Assembly (NCBI GenBank): GCA_964449285.1
Contig: CAYUZX010000001.1
Location: 1 to 64,000, forward strand
DNA length: 64,000 nucleotides
DNA from: QYOJ01 sp964449285
GTDB taxonomy: Bacteria > Bacteroidota > Bacteroidia > Bacteroidales > FEN-979
Direction of reading: 5' to 3'
The stretch's first letter is position 1. The number at the start of each line of letters is the position of its first letter. Shown piece after piece: positions 35,593 to 44,500 of the stretch. A program made the translations under genes and the position numbers. The notes below the pieces were generated by a model, which ran no database searches, was not told the DNA's origin, and was given only the letters and a program-made list of their open reading frames with translations.

Positions 35593-36893
35593 TGGGTGGA
35601 TATGCGATTCAGGACAGAGGAGAGTCGTTCGGTGAGTGCTTTGCGGGAATAGGTCTCTATGTTCACGCTTTCCGAATGCAGGTCTCCTTTTTTAAATCGG
35701 GCATAGAAGTCCAGGATATGTTTCTCAAGGGTCTTTGTATCCCCATGATCTGAGATCAGTCCAGCACGGGTATTCCCTAGAATCGCAGCAGCATCACCAT
35801 CCAATGGGCCAACACAGAGAATCGGACGCTTTGCAGCCAGGTATTCAAAGAATTTTCCGGTAAGGATCATCTTTGCATTGGGCGTGTTGTTAATAATCAG
35901 GAGCAATACCTGGGATTGAAGCTGGGAGATCACGACCTGATCGTGTGGCAGGTATGGAATGCGATTCACATATGGTGTGAGGCCATATGATTCCAGCGAT
36001 TCAGTTACCGTATGGTCGAGCTTCCCAATAAGTTTTATCTCAAGGTCTTTGGCTAGGTCCTGATGGGCAGAGAGAAGTTGTTGTAGAGCGGACCATAGTG
36101 ATTGCGGGTTTCTTGTACTTACCAGTGTCCCTATATGAGCGATGGAGAATTTTTTATCCAATACAGGAGGGGGAGCCGTGAGGATATCATCTGAATCGTA
36201 ACCATTGGTGATAATATCATAGTTTCTGGGGAGTATCCGGTTGAAATCATCAGCCATCGTGTTGCTGATTACTGTAACAGCCGTGGCATCATGAAGGATC
36301 ATCCGTTCCAGTTGCTGGTGCTTTCTGTCGGATGAAGCTGTTAATCGTAAATCCTTATAGAAATCGATATTGGTCCATGGATCCCTGAAGTCGGCCAACC
36401 ACGGGATAATAAAGTGACGCGTAATGTTCCAGGCGATGAGGTGCATCGAATGGGGAGGGCCTGTTGAGACGATGGCATCAACCGGATTTGTTTTCAGGTA
36501 TTGCTTTAGGAACCTCACGGAAGGCTTGATCCAGAACTTCCTGGCATCGGGGATGAAAAAATTTCCCCTGATCCAGACAGAGAAGTTCTCCAGGAACATG
36601 TTTTGTTTTTTCTCCGAAAGGAATGCGGCGTTGATCGTCTCCTCCTTTTTTCGGCCCATCACCTTTTTATAGGCATTATATGGCTCCCAGATGGGTTGAC
36701 GTAGTATGGTGAGATTTTCTGGGATGTCCTTTTCCAGAGAGCTGTCCTGCTCGGGGTATTCAGGGTTATCGGGAATATATAAAACCGGTTCCCAGTTAAA
36801 CTCCCGTAAGTACTTGACAAACTTCAGCCAGCGCTGGACGCCGGCCCCTCCGCTTGGAGGCCAGTAGTATGAGATGATCAGAACTTTTTTCAT
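35580..36893 (-). CDS. Glycosyltransferase, GT-B fold (GT4-like)
   Basis: 437 residues. N-terminal SYYWPPSGGAGVQRWLKF is the Gly-rich loop of a GT-B transferase and VDAIVSTGPPHSMHLIAW its donor-side domain. The second Rossmann domain has FSIAHIGTLVSTRNPQSLW and ILTGKFFEYLAAKRPILCVGP with the conserved E-Y in the nucleotide-sugar site. Acceptor and sugar unknown; probably cell-surface glycans. The ATG at 36893 overlaps the stop of the YfhO-like gene (ATGA), which fixes the start and shows translational coupling. The C-terminus runs into repeat DNA. Confidence 0.87.
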   Translation of the reverse strand: MKKVLIISYYWPPSGGAGVQRWLKFVKYLREFNWEPVLYIPDNPEYPEQDSSLEKDIPENLTILRQPIWEPYNAYKKVMGRKKEETINAAFLSEKKQNMFLENFSVWIRGNFFIPDARKFWIKPSVRFLKQYLKTNPVDAIVSTGPPHSMHLIAWNITRHFIIPWLADFRDPWTNIDFYKDLRLTASSDRKHQQLERMILHDATAVTVISNTMADDFNRILPRNYDIITNGYDSDDILTAPPPVLDKKFSIAHIGTLVSTRNPQSLWSALQQLLSAHQDLAKDLEIKLIGKLDHTVTESLESYGLTPYVNRIPYLPHDQVVISQLQSQVLLLIINNTPNAKMILTGKFFEYLAAKRPILCVGPLDGDAAAILGNTRAGLISDHGDTKTLEKHILDFYARFKKGDLHSESVNIETYSRKALTERLSSVLNRISTHPTS

Positions 36894-39337
36894 CCTGCAG
36901 TTTTCCATGCCTTTCGGGCTTCCAGAATGCCAAGGAGAAGGATCAAAACTAGCAGCGTGATGGAGCTGATCAGTGAGATCTTCTCTCCAACAATGTATAC
37001 ATTCGGTTCAAATTTGAATTCCAACTGATGGCTGCCAGCCGGAAGGATCATCGCCCTGAGCACATAGTTGGCCCTGAAGTATGGAGTAAGGTTACCATCA
37101 ATATAGGCATTCCAGCCTTTTGGGTAGTAGATCTCTGAGAAGAGGGCCATTTCATCCTTCCCACTCTCATACTGATACGACAGATGATTTGGCGCATAGG
37201 AAGTAAGTTTGATATAAGCTGCTGAATCTCTTCCAGGTGTATATGATGCAAGTTCATTTTCGAACCGCTTGTCAATGACTGCAGTATCTGCAGGATTGAA
37301 AACGGAGATGGCGGCCATCTCCTGGTCGGCATTATCAACGAGTTCATACCCTTCTACAAACCAGGCATGCCCGAGTGCATCAAAGTTACGTTGAGCTGTT
37401 GGTTTTCGATCATCTCCCGGAAGAATGAAGTATTTAGTGTTGAGCATATTCAGGACGCTCATATTTTGCTTACTTATCTGATTTTCAATAAGCTCCTGGT
37501 AGCGCCTCAGTTTTGCTCCATGGTATCCGCCTATGCTTTTGTGGAAATAGGAGGTGCTGGCATCATTGAATGTGTTGACAGTTAGGTTGAAGACCCTGTA
37601 GTCGGGATCGCTATCCTGAAGGATTTGCTGATCAGCCTGAGTAGGTGTAAATGGTGTTTCCACTTTGGTTTTGGAGGTAAAACTATCATTGTTGAGATAT
37701 CTTTTACTGATGACAAACATATCGAGTAAAATCAGGACCCCCAGGATGATATAGATATAACTCTTCTGCAGTTTGCTTAAAAGGAATGCCCAGAGGAGGC
37801 CGGCCGTAAGGACGATAAATGCCAGGGAACGAAGGGCATCAAGGCGGACAAGCCGGGCACGTTCATCACGGATCGCCTGCATCATCCAGTCGGGGAACTG
37901 GTACTGTTGCTGGATTGTTGCATCAACAGGGCCTGAAAAACCAAGAAAGAGGCCGGGCATGATAACAAACAGTAATGCAAGTCCGCCGGTAATCCCTGCT
38001 GCTATCTGCAGAGATCTAAACAGTGTCTTCTGATCCAGGTGCTTTTCAAAAAGCACTTTCAGGGCTAACAGAGAAAGTATCGGCATGGCAACTTCGACAA
38101 TCACCAAAGCCATTGAAACACCTCTGAACTTGTTGTACCCTGGGATATATGCCATGAAGAAATCAGTGAAAGCCATGAAATTGTGACCCCATGAGAGGAG
38201 AACACCGAGCACCGTTACCGCGAGCAGCCACCATTTAAGCGGGCCCCTTACAATGATTAATCCTAGAACGAACAGGAAAAATACGATTGCTCCCACATAC
38301 ACCGGACCTGCGACCGAGGGTTGATTCCCCCAGTAGAGAAATGGAAGCGGATACTTGGTGAATTGCGAGATCTGGTTTTGCGGGACGTTATTCTCTTTCA
38401 GGGCTTTGACAATTGCAGAGTTTTCGCTGATCTTTCCCGCCGAAGCTCCCCCATAAAAGTTGGGGATAAAGAGTGTCATTGTTTCACCAACCCCATAGCT
38501 CCATTGGGTGGCATAGTCTTTATCCAGCCCTGAGGTTTTATTGTCCAGATCACTGGTCAGTTCCGATTTCCCGCGGATCGTATCTTTACCATACTCCCAC
38601 GTTGCCCAAAGGGTTGCAAGGTTGGTGACGACAGCAAATGAAGCAGCAATAACCAATACGCCAATTGATGCAAGTAACCGAACAGCACGTTTTTCGCGCA
38701 CAGCAAAAATCAGTTCAAAAAATCCCAGCATTAAAACCATTATAACGAGGTAATATGTAATCTGGGGGTGATTCGCCTTGATCTCGAGGGAGAGGAATAT
38801 GGCAGTCAGTATTCCTCCGAGGATATATTTTCGCCGCAGAGTAAGGATGATCCCGGCGAGTACCGGCGCTATATAAGCTATTGCGTGGGCTTTTGAGTTA
38901 TGCCCCACATCGATGATGATGAAGAAGTAGGAGGAAAAGGCAAACGCGATAGCGCCTGCTATGGCTAACCATGGGTCAACCTTCAACACCAGAAGCAGGA
39001 TAAAAAAGCCTATGAAATAAAGAAATACGATATTAGCGGGATGGGGGAGTCCCAAGGAGAGTATTGTGTCAAGGTAGCCCAGGATATTTCCCTTGTAGAC
39101 AACGGAAATCTGGTAGGCAGGCATCCCCCCGAACATGGAGTTTGTCCAGAGCGGTTCTGTATTGGTCTTCTCTCTAAAATCAGCAATCTCTTTCGACATC
39201 CCGGTGAATTGCATGATGTCTGATTGCTGAATTCGTTTCCCTTCAAGCAAAGGGCTGAAATAGATCAGGGTGATCACCAGGAAGACAAGAATTGCGGTGA
39301 TATAAGGGAGAAGGGTTTTGAAATCAAACTTTTTCAT
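36890..39337 (-). CDS. YfhO-like multi-pass membrane protein
   Basis: 815 residues with about 13 membrane helices, and a ~180-residue extracytoplasmic domain near the C-terminus (DPDYRVFNLTVNTFNDASTS, SYFHKSIGGYHGAKL) followed by a last helix. This is the YfhO/Bacteroidota membrane protein family, linked in Gram-positives to glycosylation of lipoteichoic acid (GT-C-like fold). Coupled to the downstream glycosyltransferase by ATGA, so both likely act on the same surface glycan. I chose ATG 39337 (MKKFDFKTLLPY); the longer frame runs into the L34 terminator. Confidence 0.85.
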   Translation of the reverse strand: MKKFDFKTLLPYITAILVFLVITLIYFSPLLEGKRIQQSDIMQFTGMSKEIADFREKTNTEPLWTNSMFGGMPAYQISVVYKGNILGYLDTILSLGLPHPANIVFLYFIGFFILLLVLKVDPWLAIAGAIAFAFSSYFFIIIDVGHNSKAHAIAYIAPVLAGIILTLRRKYILGGILTAIFLSLEIKANHPQITYYLVIMVLMLGFFELIFAVREKRAVRLLASIGVLVIAASFAVVTNLATLWATWEYGKDTIRGKSELTSDLDNKTSGLDKDYATQWSYGVGETMTLFIPNFYGGASAGKISENSAIVKALKENNVPQNQISQFTKYPLPFLYWGNQPSVAGPVYVGAIVFFLFVLGLIIVRGPLKWWLLAVTVLGVLLSWGHNFMAFTDFFMAYIPGYNKFRGVSMALVIVEVAMPILSLLALKVLFEKHLDQKTLFRSLQIAAGITGGLALLFVIMPGLFLGFSGPVDATIQQQYQFPDWMMQAIRDERARLVRLDALRSLAFIVLTAGLLWAFLLSKLQKSYIYIILGVLILLDMFVISKRYLNNDSFTSKTKVETPFTPTQADQQILQDSDPDYRVFNLTVNTFNDASTSYFHKSIGGYHGAKLRRYQELIENQISKQNMSVLNMLNTKYFILPGDDRKPTAQRNFDALGHAWFVEGYELVDNADQEMAAISVFNPADTAVIDKRFENELASYTPGRDSAAYIKLTSYAPNHLSYQYESGKDEMALFSEIYYPKGWNAYIDGNLTPYFRANYVLRAMILPAGSHQLEFKFEPNVYIVGEKISLISSITLLVLILLLGILEARKAWKTAG

Positions 39338-39361
39338 AGCCGTATATTTATCAAGTTGGTG

Positions 39362-39400
39362 AAAATAAAAAAAGAAGATCATATTTCAAATCTTCTTTCT
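39362..39400 (-). terminator. Terminator after rpmH
   Basis: AAAGAAGAT (39371-39379) pairs with ATCTTCTTT (39390-39398) across 10 bases. On the minus strand the stem runs into TTTTTTTATTTTC. It separates L34 from the YfhO-like gene. Confidence 0.75.
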
Positions 39401-39422
39401 CTACAAAGGTGGGTAAAAAAAA

Positions 39423-39584
39423 TTAATTCTTATCCAACTTTTCGTCTGATATAGTCAATTTCTTTCTTCCTTTAGCCCTCCTGGCTGTAATAACCTTTCT
39501 CCCGTTTGCGGTGGACATCCGTTCCCGGAAGCCGTGCTTGTTCTTTCTTTTTTTTCTTGAAGGGTGGTATGTAGGTTGTGCCAT
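39423..39584 (-). CDS. rpmH: 50S ribosomal protein L34
   Basis: A 53-residue, highly basic protein: MAQPTYHPSRKKRKNKHGF, then RERMSTANGRKVI and RRAKGRKKLTISD. These are the L34 signature positions (RKRxxxHGFRxRMxTxxGRxVI). It sits alone here rather than next to rnpA and dnaA, which is normal in Bacteroidota. It has a strong promoter and its own terminator. Confidence 0.97.
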   Translation of the reverse strand: MAQPTYHPSRKKRKNKHGFRERMSTANGRKVITARRAKGRKKLTISDEKLDKN

Positions 39585-39604
39585 GGTACTAAATTTTAGG
39601 GCTG

Positions 39605-39635
39605 CAAAAATAGGAAGATTAATTCAATATTCAAA
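39605..39635 (-). promoter_or_regulatory. rpmH promoter
   Basis: On the minus strand TTTG (39635-39632) and TATTTTTG (39612-39605) are 19 bases apart, an ideal Bacteroidota promoter, 20 bases before the ATG. Confidence 0.75.
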
Positions 39636-39676
39636 GGATTGAAATCAAAATATTGAGAAATCTTTGACCTTCTTAA

Positions 39677-41134
39677 CTATTTTACCGGGATATCTTTCAG
39701 GGTTTCAACGAGGAAGTCCCAGAATTTCTCCACGGTTGAAATGTTCACTTTTTCATCCGGGGAGTGTGGGAAACGGATCGTTGGCCCGAAGGAGATCATA
39801 TCCCAGTTTGGGTAAGCACCGCCCAGGATTCCGCACTCGAGTCCGGCGTGGATAGCCCTGATCTCAGGAACCTTGCCGAATTTCTTCTGGTAGACATCCT
39901 GCATCACTTTCAGGATGGCTGACCCAGGATTCGGTTTCCAGCCCTGGTATTGCCCGTCGAATACAATCGTTGCACCTGCCAGCTCAAATACCGACTGTAT
40001 CATCTGTTCCAGATCAAACTTGGCTGAGTCGACTGAACTTCTCAACAAGCATTGAATCTTGATCTCACCATTTGCTGACTTCACGATTGCCAGGTTGGTA
40101 GAGGTTTCAACCAGTCCGGGCATTTCGTTACTCATCCGGATCACACCATTGGGGCATGCATAAATTGCATTGAGGAGATTTTGCTGAGTCTTTTCGTCAA
40201 TCCATGTCGAGGGGATCGCGATCGGGTCAACCAGGATAGTCAGATCTGGCTCCACGGCTAAGAGTTCCTTCTGGACGATCTCTGTCAGCTCTTTTACATA
40301 CGATAAAAAACCATCTTTGTTGGCTTCTGGGATTCCTATAATCGCAAAGGATTCGCGTGGGATGGCATTACGGAGGCTTCCGCCATCAATACTGGAAAGG
40401 CGTAGCCCGAATTTCCTTTCAGCAACCCACATCAGACGAGTAAGGATTTTATTTGAGTTTCCGCGACCGAGGGGAATATCGAGACCACTATGGCCACCTT
40501 TCAGCCCTTTAACCGTCAATTTGAATGCTGAAACTCCAGCAGGGGCAGCAACCTCATGGTAGATGAATGTTGCATTTGCATTGGTGCCACCTGCACATCC
40601 GATATAGAGCTCTCCTTCATCTTCCGAGTCCATATTGAGAAGGATATCTCCCTTAATTACCCCGGATTGGAGTTCAAAAGCGCCTGTCATGCCAGTCTCT
40701 TCATCAATTGTGAAGAGGCCTTCAACAGGGCCGTGTTTGAGATCTTTGGATGCGAGTATAGCCAATGTAGCAGCTACTCCGATACCATTGTCGGCACCGA
40801 GTGTAGTCCCCTCAGCTTTTACCCAGTCACCGTCGACGTATGGTTTTAATGGATCTTTTGTAAAGTCGTGGTTAGTATCTTCGTTTTTCTGAGGCACCAT
40901 ATCGAGATGGGACTGAAGGATGACCCCCTTGCGGTTTTCCATCCCAGGTGTTGCAAGTTTGCGGATGATGACATTTCCAACCTCATCAACAATGGTTTCG
41001 AGCCCATGTTCCTTCCCGAATTCAACGACATATTGACGAACCTTCTCCTCGTGCTTGGAGGGGCGGGGGATTTGGGTCAGTTCATAAAAATATTTCCAGA
41101 GAGATTGGGGTTTAAGGGTTAAAAGTTCGCTCAT
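39677..41134 (-). CDS. pepD: Aminoacyl-histidine dipeptidase / Xaa-His dipeptidase (M20C)
   Basis: Cytosolic zinc dipeptidase, 485 residues. Metal ligands: ILQSHLDMVPQKN (His and Asp), TTLGADNGIGVA (Asp), FTIDEETGMTGA (catalytic Glu and ligand Glu), MDSEDEGELYIGCAGG (Asp) and the late His in SFGPTIRFPHSPDE. The dimerisation domain begins KGLKGGHSGLDI. Together with the OPT transporter 600 bases away it suggests peptide uptake and cleavage. Stop TAG. Confidence 0.95.
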   Translation of the reverse strand: MSELLTLKPQSLWKYFYELTQIPRPSKHEEKVRQYVVEFGKEHGLETIVDEVGNVIIRKLATPGMENRKGVILQSHLDMVPQKNEDTNHDFTKDPLKPYVDGDWVKAEGTTLGADNGIGVAATLAILASKDLKHGPVEGLFTIDEETGMTGAFELQSGVIKGDILLNMDSEDEGELYIGCAGGTNANATFIYHEVAAPAGVSAFKLTVKGLKGGHSGLDIPLGRGNSNKILTRLMWVAERKFGLRLSSIDGGSLRNAIPRESFAIIGIPEANKDGFLSYVKELTEIVQKELLAVEPDLTILVDPIAIPSTWIDEKTQQNLLNAIYACPNGVIRMSNEMPGLVETSTNLAIVKSANGEIKIQCLLRSSVDSAKFDLEQMIQSVFELAGATIVFDGQYQGWKPNPGSAILKVMQDVYQKKFGKVPEIRAIHAGLECGILGGAYPNWDMISFGPTIRFPHSPDEKVNISTVEKFWDFLVETLKDIPVK

Positions 41135-41164
41135 GATTCAATTGATTTATTGGGGTTATACTAT

Positions 41165-41263
41165 AAGTTGTCGGTTGTTAGTTGTTGGTTGTCAAGTTTT
41201 TACCACATTGGGTACAATCGTTCACAGGAGTTCTATTGTGTCCTATTTGCCTATTGTGGTTCA
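41165..41263. repeat. Dispersed intergenic repeat, copy 1
   Basis: The stretch from AAGTTGTCGG to ATTGTGGTTCA resembles 55440-55530 over its whole length; the word CAAGTTTTTACCACATT is identical in both. On the minus strand it contains degenerate ACACAATAG units about 10 bases apart. Both copies follow the 3' end of a minus-strand gene (PqqD-like here, recQ there). No open frame is shared. Confidence 0.7.
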
Positions 41264-41288
41264 GTAACGAATTTTCACGGCAATTATT

Positions 41289-41717
41289 TTACTTCTTAGA
41301 GTCTACATTCTCTTTTTGCAGTTGCTGGAATGAGATGAATCGTTGTTGGTATAAAACAGACATGAACTTGTTTGCCCGATCGGCTGTTTCGGTGGGTGGA
41401 TTCAGCTTTTCGGGAAACTCTTTTTCCAGCTCATTGCAGATTTCCTGAACCGATTTTTTCCCGTCAATCAGCAGCCATGTAGCAGATCCGAACTGGTCGA
41501 GTTTGATCCTGATTAACTCTTCTTTATTCAGGGGGGCAAGAAAGCTGGCCAGCCAGGTTCGTTTAAATCGTGGGAGGAGGATGTTCAGTTTTCCCTCCTC
41601 CCTTGTTTCATGTTCCATTAACCGGATTGGAATCAGGTCCAACGCACTGATATGCTTCAAGATTCTCCGGCGTTTCAGAAAGTTGACTTCTATGCCTTCA
41701 TGTCTTTGTGCCTTCAT
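41289..41717 (-). CDS. PqqD-like peptide-binding domain protein
   Basis: 142 residues. The segment WLLIDGKKSVQEICNELEKE, followed by a helix region ending VLYQQRFISF, is a PqqD-type winged-helix fold, which in PQQ and RiPP pathways binds the precursor peptide. The N-terminal part (RRILKHISALDLIPIRLMEHE) is typical for Bacteroidota stand-alone copies. No radical-SAM enzyme or precursor gene is next to it, so a RiPP role is not supported here. The first ~11 residues are encoded by a small low-complexity repeat (41690-41722), so the true start may be further in. It ends up between pepD and the OPT transporter. Confidence 0.7.
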   Translation of the reverse strand: MKAQRHEGIEVNFLKRRRILKHISALDLIPIRLMEHETREEGKLNILLPRFKRTWLASFLAPLNKEELIRIKLDQFGSATWLLIDGKKSVQEICNELEKEFPEKLNPPTETADRANKFMSVLYQQRFISFQQLQKENVDSKK

Positions 41718-41726
41718 GCCTGTTGA

Positions 41727-43802
41727 TTACATTCCGGATGCAGGTGGAGCAGGATCATCTGGTTTCCCAGCGTTCTTCAAAGGGATCTGGATCATGATAA
41801 ATCCGATGATGCCGATGACTACCAGGCTAATCAGGAATGTAGGGTGCTGGAAGAAGACGAAGTAGTCGTAGATGAAGATGTTGACCACAGCTAGTATAGC
41901 GATCACCAGTCCCATCAGGGCTTCCCCGGCGATCATCCCGGAGGCTAGCAGCACACCGGTATTCTCGACCCTCGTTTTTTGAGCCTGGTTGTATTTCCTT
42001 TTTTCGGTGAACCAATCAACGGCACCTTTAAATATACCACCCACGAAGATGGCGAATGTTGTCTCTATCGGCAGGTACATGCCAACGCTGACAAGCATCG
42101 GGCTTTTTACCTGCATCAGGATGAAGGCGGTTCCCATCAGCATTCCGGCAATGATAAGAGGCCATGCCATAGCGCCTTCCACAATCCCTCGCGACAGGAT
42201 GGCCATCAGACTGGCTTGAGGAGCAGAGAGGTTTTTGCTTCCGAATCCGCCCTGGTATCCCAGATTGTTTCCACTGGCGATATCTCCTTCATGAAGGTAG
42301 GCTAATACGACAAACATCACAGCACCGGCTAGGATAACGCCAATGATATCCCCTATCTGCATTCGCCAGGGGGTACCACCCAGGATATGACCTGCTTTGA
42401 GGTCCTGGAGCATCTCACCGGCAACGGCAGCAGAAACACACACGATGGCTGCTACTCCCAGAACGGCTGCTACTCCAGCTTCACCCTGCACGCCCAAACC
42501 TACCAGGATCAGGGCAGTAACGACCAAAGCAGTAAGCGTTAATCCGCTGATAGGGTTGTTACTGGATCCCATGATCCCAACCAGGTAGCCTGATACAGCC
42601 CCGAAGAAGAATGCCAGGATAATCATCAATGTAGCTGCGACTACAGCTATCAAGACGCTGGTTTGAAAGATGAAATATGTGATGCCGAATGTGAGAACAG
42701 CTACAACAGCAATCCCGGCCATGATCACACCAAAGCTGAGGTCACGCTCAGTACGTGATTCGCTCTGGTCAATACCTGATGCGGCTTTTTTTACGTCGGA
42801 GATAGAACGCCCGATTCCGGTGATGAGGCTTTTCCTCATTTTATATAATGTATAGCCAGCGCTTACTAACATCCCGCCGATTGCTATCGGGCGAACGATG
42901 AAACGCCAGATTGATGTGATCTGATAGGATGGGTCGGTTACCCGTTCAAAAGCAGCTTCTGCAGTGAGTGTTGGATCAGAGCTCATCAGATAGGTAGCCC
43001 AGGCCTGGAAATCAAAACTGGGCATCAAAAAATAGAGGATCATCGGGGCAAGTAATCCCCAGGCAATCAACCCTCCGCTGAAGTTCAAAGCGCCCAACCG
43101 TGGACCGATGATATAACCTACTCCCATATAAGCGGGGCTTACCCCGGGAGAGCTTAGGAGCATGCCTCCTTTTCCTGTAAATACTGTCCCTGCAATAGTT
43201 TGTTGTGAGAATGTGATAAATTTTTCCCAGAGATATTGGAAAAGCCTGACTTCAGCCAGGATTTTTATCAGACCACCTAATCCCATTGCCCAGAAAAGAA
43301 ACCTGGATCCACCGGCGCCAGATTGGCCGGCTTTATGGATCTCAGCTGCAGCGAGTGATTCAGGGAAAGGCAACTCGGCATCTTCCACCATCACCCGTCT
43401 TAGTAAAGCCACGAACATAATCCCGAGAACACCACCGGCGATCAGAATTAACGTTGATGTAACGTAATGCCCGGCTGTGAAAAACTCAGGCCATACTCCG
43501 GAAATAAAGAATGCCGGTAGGGTAAATATTGCACCCGCGGCAACCGACTCCCCAATGGAGCCTACGGTACGTGTGAAGTTCTCTTCCAGGATGGTGCCTC
43601 GCAGCATCCGTAGGATGGCCATGCCAAGTACAGCAGCCGGATATGTTGCTGCAATCGTCATCCCGGCCTTCAGGCCAAGATAGGCATTGGCGGCTCCCAG
43701 GATCACGGCGAAAAAGAGCCCGATGATCAGAGCCCTGGCCGTGAATTCACGCATTTTTGTCTCAGATGAGATAAAAGGGACGAATTTCGGTTGTTCAGAC
43801 AT
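41727..43802 (-). CDS. OPT-family oligopeptide transporter
   Basis: 691 residues, ~15 membrane helices. N-terminal EFTARALIIGLFFAVILGAA, NAYLGLKAGMTIAATYPAAV and internal GSSNNPISGLTLTALVV and LAYLHEGDIASG are OPT/YSL-family marks; bacterial members take up peptides or siderophore-like metal complexes. Located directly upstream of the PqqD-like gene (9 bases) and pepD, so peptide import is the most likely role. The C-terminal 20 residues are Pro-rich (KPDDPAPPASGM). Confidence 0.9.
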   Translation of the reverse strand: MSEQPKFVPFISSETKMREFTARALIIGLFFAVILGAANAYLGLKAGMTIAATYPAAVLGMAILRMLRGTILEENFTRTVGSIGESVAAGAIFTLPAFFISGVWPEFFTAGHYVTSTLILIAGGVLGIMFVALLRRVMVEDAELPFPESLAAAEIHKAGQSGAGGSRFLFWAMGLGGLIKILAEVRLFQYLWEKFITFSQQTIAGTVFTGKGGMLLSSPGVSPAYMGVGYIIGPRLGALNFSGGLIAWGLLAPMILYFLMPSFDFQAWATYLMSSDPTLTAEAAFERVTDPSYQITSIWRFIVRPIAIGGMLVSAGYTLYKMRKSLITGIGRSISDVKKAASGIDQSESRTERDLSFGVIMAGIAVVAVLTFGITYFIFQTSVLIAVVAATLMIILAFFFGAVSGYLVGIMGSSNNPISGLTLTALVVTALILVGLGVQGEAGVAAVLGVAAIVCVSAAVAGEMLQDLKAGHILGGTPWRMQIGDIIGVILAGAVMFVVLAYLHEGDIASGNNLGYQGGFGSKNLSAPQASLMAILSRGIVEGAMAWPLIIAGMLMGTAFILMQVKSPMLVSVGMYLPIETTFAIFVGGIFKGAVDWFTEKRKYNQAQKTRVENTGVLLASGMIAGEALMGLVIAILAVVNIFIYDYFVFFQHPTFLISLVVIGIIGFIMIQIPLKNAGKPDDPAPPASGM

Positions 43803-43863
43803 AAAATCGGATTTTAGTGGTTATCAGTTTCAGGCATCTAAATAACAAAAAAAAGAGAGGCGG

Positions 43864-44427
43864 TCAACGGACCGGTATGTAAATCAGTTTTTTTGAGACA
43901 AAGTACGATTCCGAAAAGAAATCAGATATCGGAGTGACAGTTACTCCCGAATGTATAGTATTCACCTGTGTTTCAATATCTCCTCCGCTCAGGTAGAGGA
44001 TCCCATTCTTCAGATTGTTTTTTTGTTTGGGAGCAATTATTTTTCTGGCGATTTGATAAAATTCACCAACATCGAGTACTGCTCTTCCGGTGACGAAGTC
44101 GTAGTTACCTTTCATCGATTCCAGTCGATTTTGTACTGGATCAATATTGTTTAGCTTCAGTTCCCGTCCGATTTCCGACACTACCCTGATCTTTTTTCCG
44201 ATAGAGTCGACGAGCGTGAATGTTACATCAGGGAAGAGAATAGCAAGCGGAATTCCAGGCAGTCCTCCTCCGGTTCCGGCATCCAGAACCCGAGTCGTGG
44301 GTACAAACCTGATTGCAAGCGCGATGGCAAGAGAGTGAAGGATGTGGTGAATGTAGAGATTGTCTATATCTTTTCTGGAGATCACATTGATCTTCTCATT
44401 CCAAAAACGATAGAGATCCCCCAGCAC
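43864..44427 (-). CDS. rsmG: 16S rRNA (guanine527-N7)-methyltransferase
   Basis: Methylates G527 of 16S rRNA. Core motifs: WNEKINVISRKDIDNLYIHH, HSLAIA, VLDAGTGGGLPGIPLAI (SAM loop), FTLVDSIGKKIRVVSEI and VTGRAVLDVGEF. The first usual start is GTG at 44427, but homology clearly continues upstream in the same frame for about 21-24 residues (SVIQKYFPTLTLSQQQQF precedes the GTG), as expected for RsmG. That stretch has no ATG, GTG or TTG; the only candidate is CTG at 44490, ten bases after the stop of the upstream THX-like gene. The true start may be this CTG or there may be a sequence error. Confidence 0.88.
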   Translation of the reverse strand: MLGDLYRFWNEKINVISRKDIDNLYIHHILHSLAIALAIRFVPTTRVLDAGTGGGLPGIPLAILFPDVTFTLVDSIGKKIRVVSEIGRELKLNNIDPVQNRLESMKGNYDFVTGRAVLDVGEFYQIARKIIAPKQKNNLKNGILYLSGGDIETQVNTIHSGVTVTPISDFFSESYFVSKKLIYIPVR

Positions 44428-44500
44428 AGAGAACTGTTGTTGCTGGCTGAGTGTAAGAGTTGGAAAATATTTTTGGATAACGGATGTCAGAGAGAGTGTG

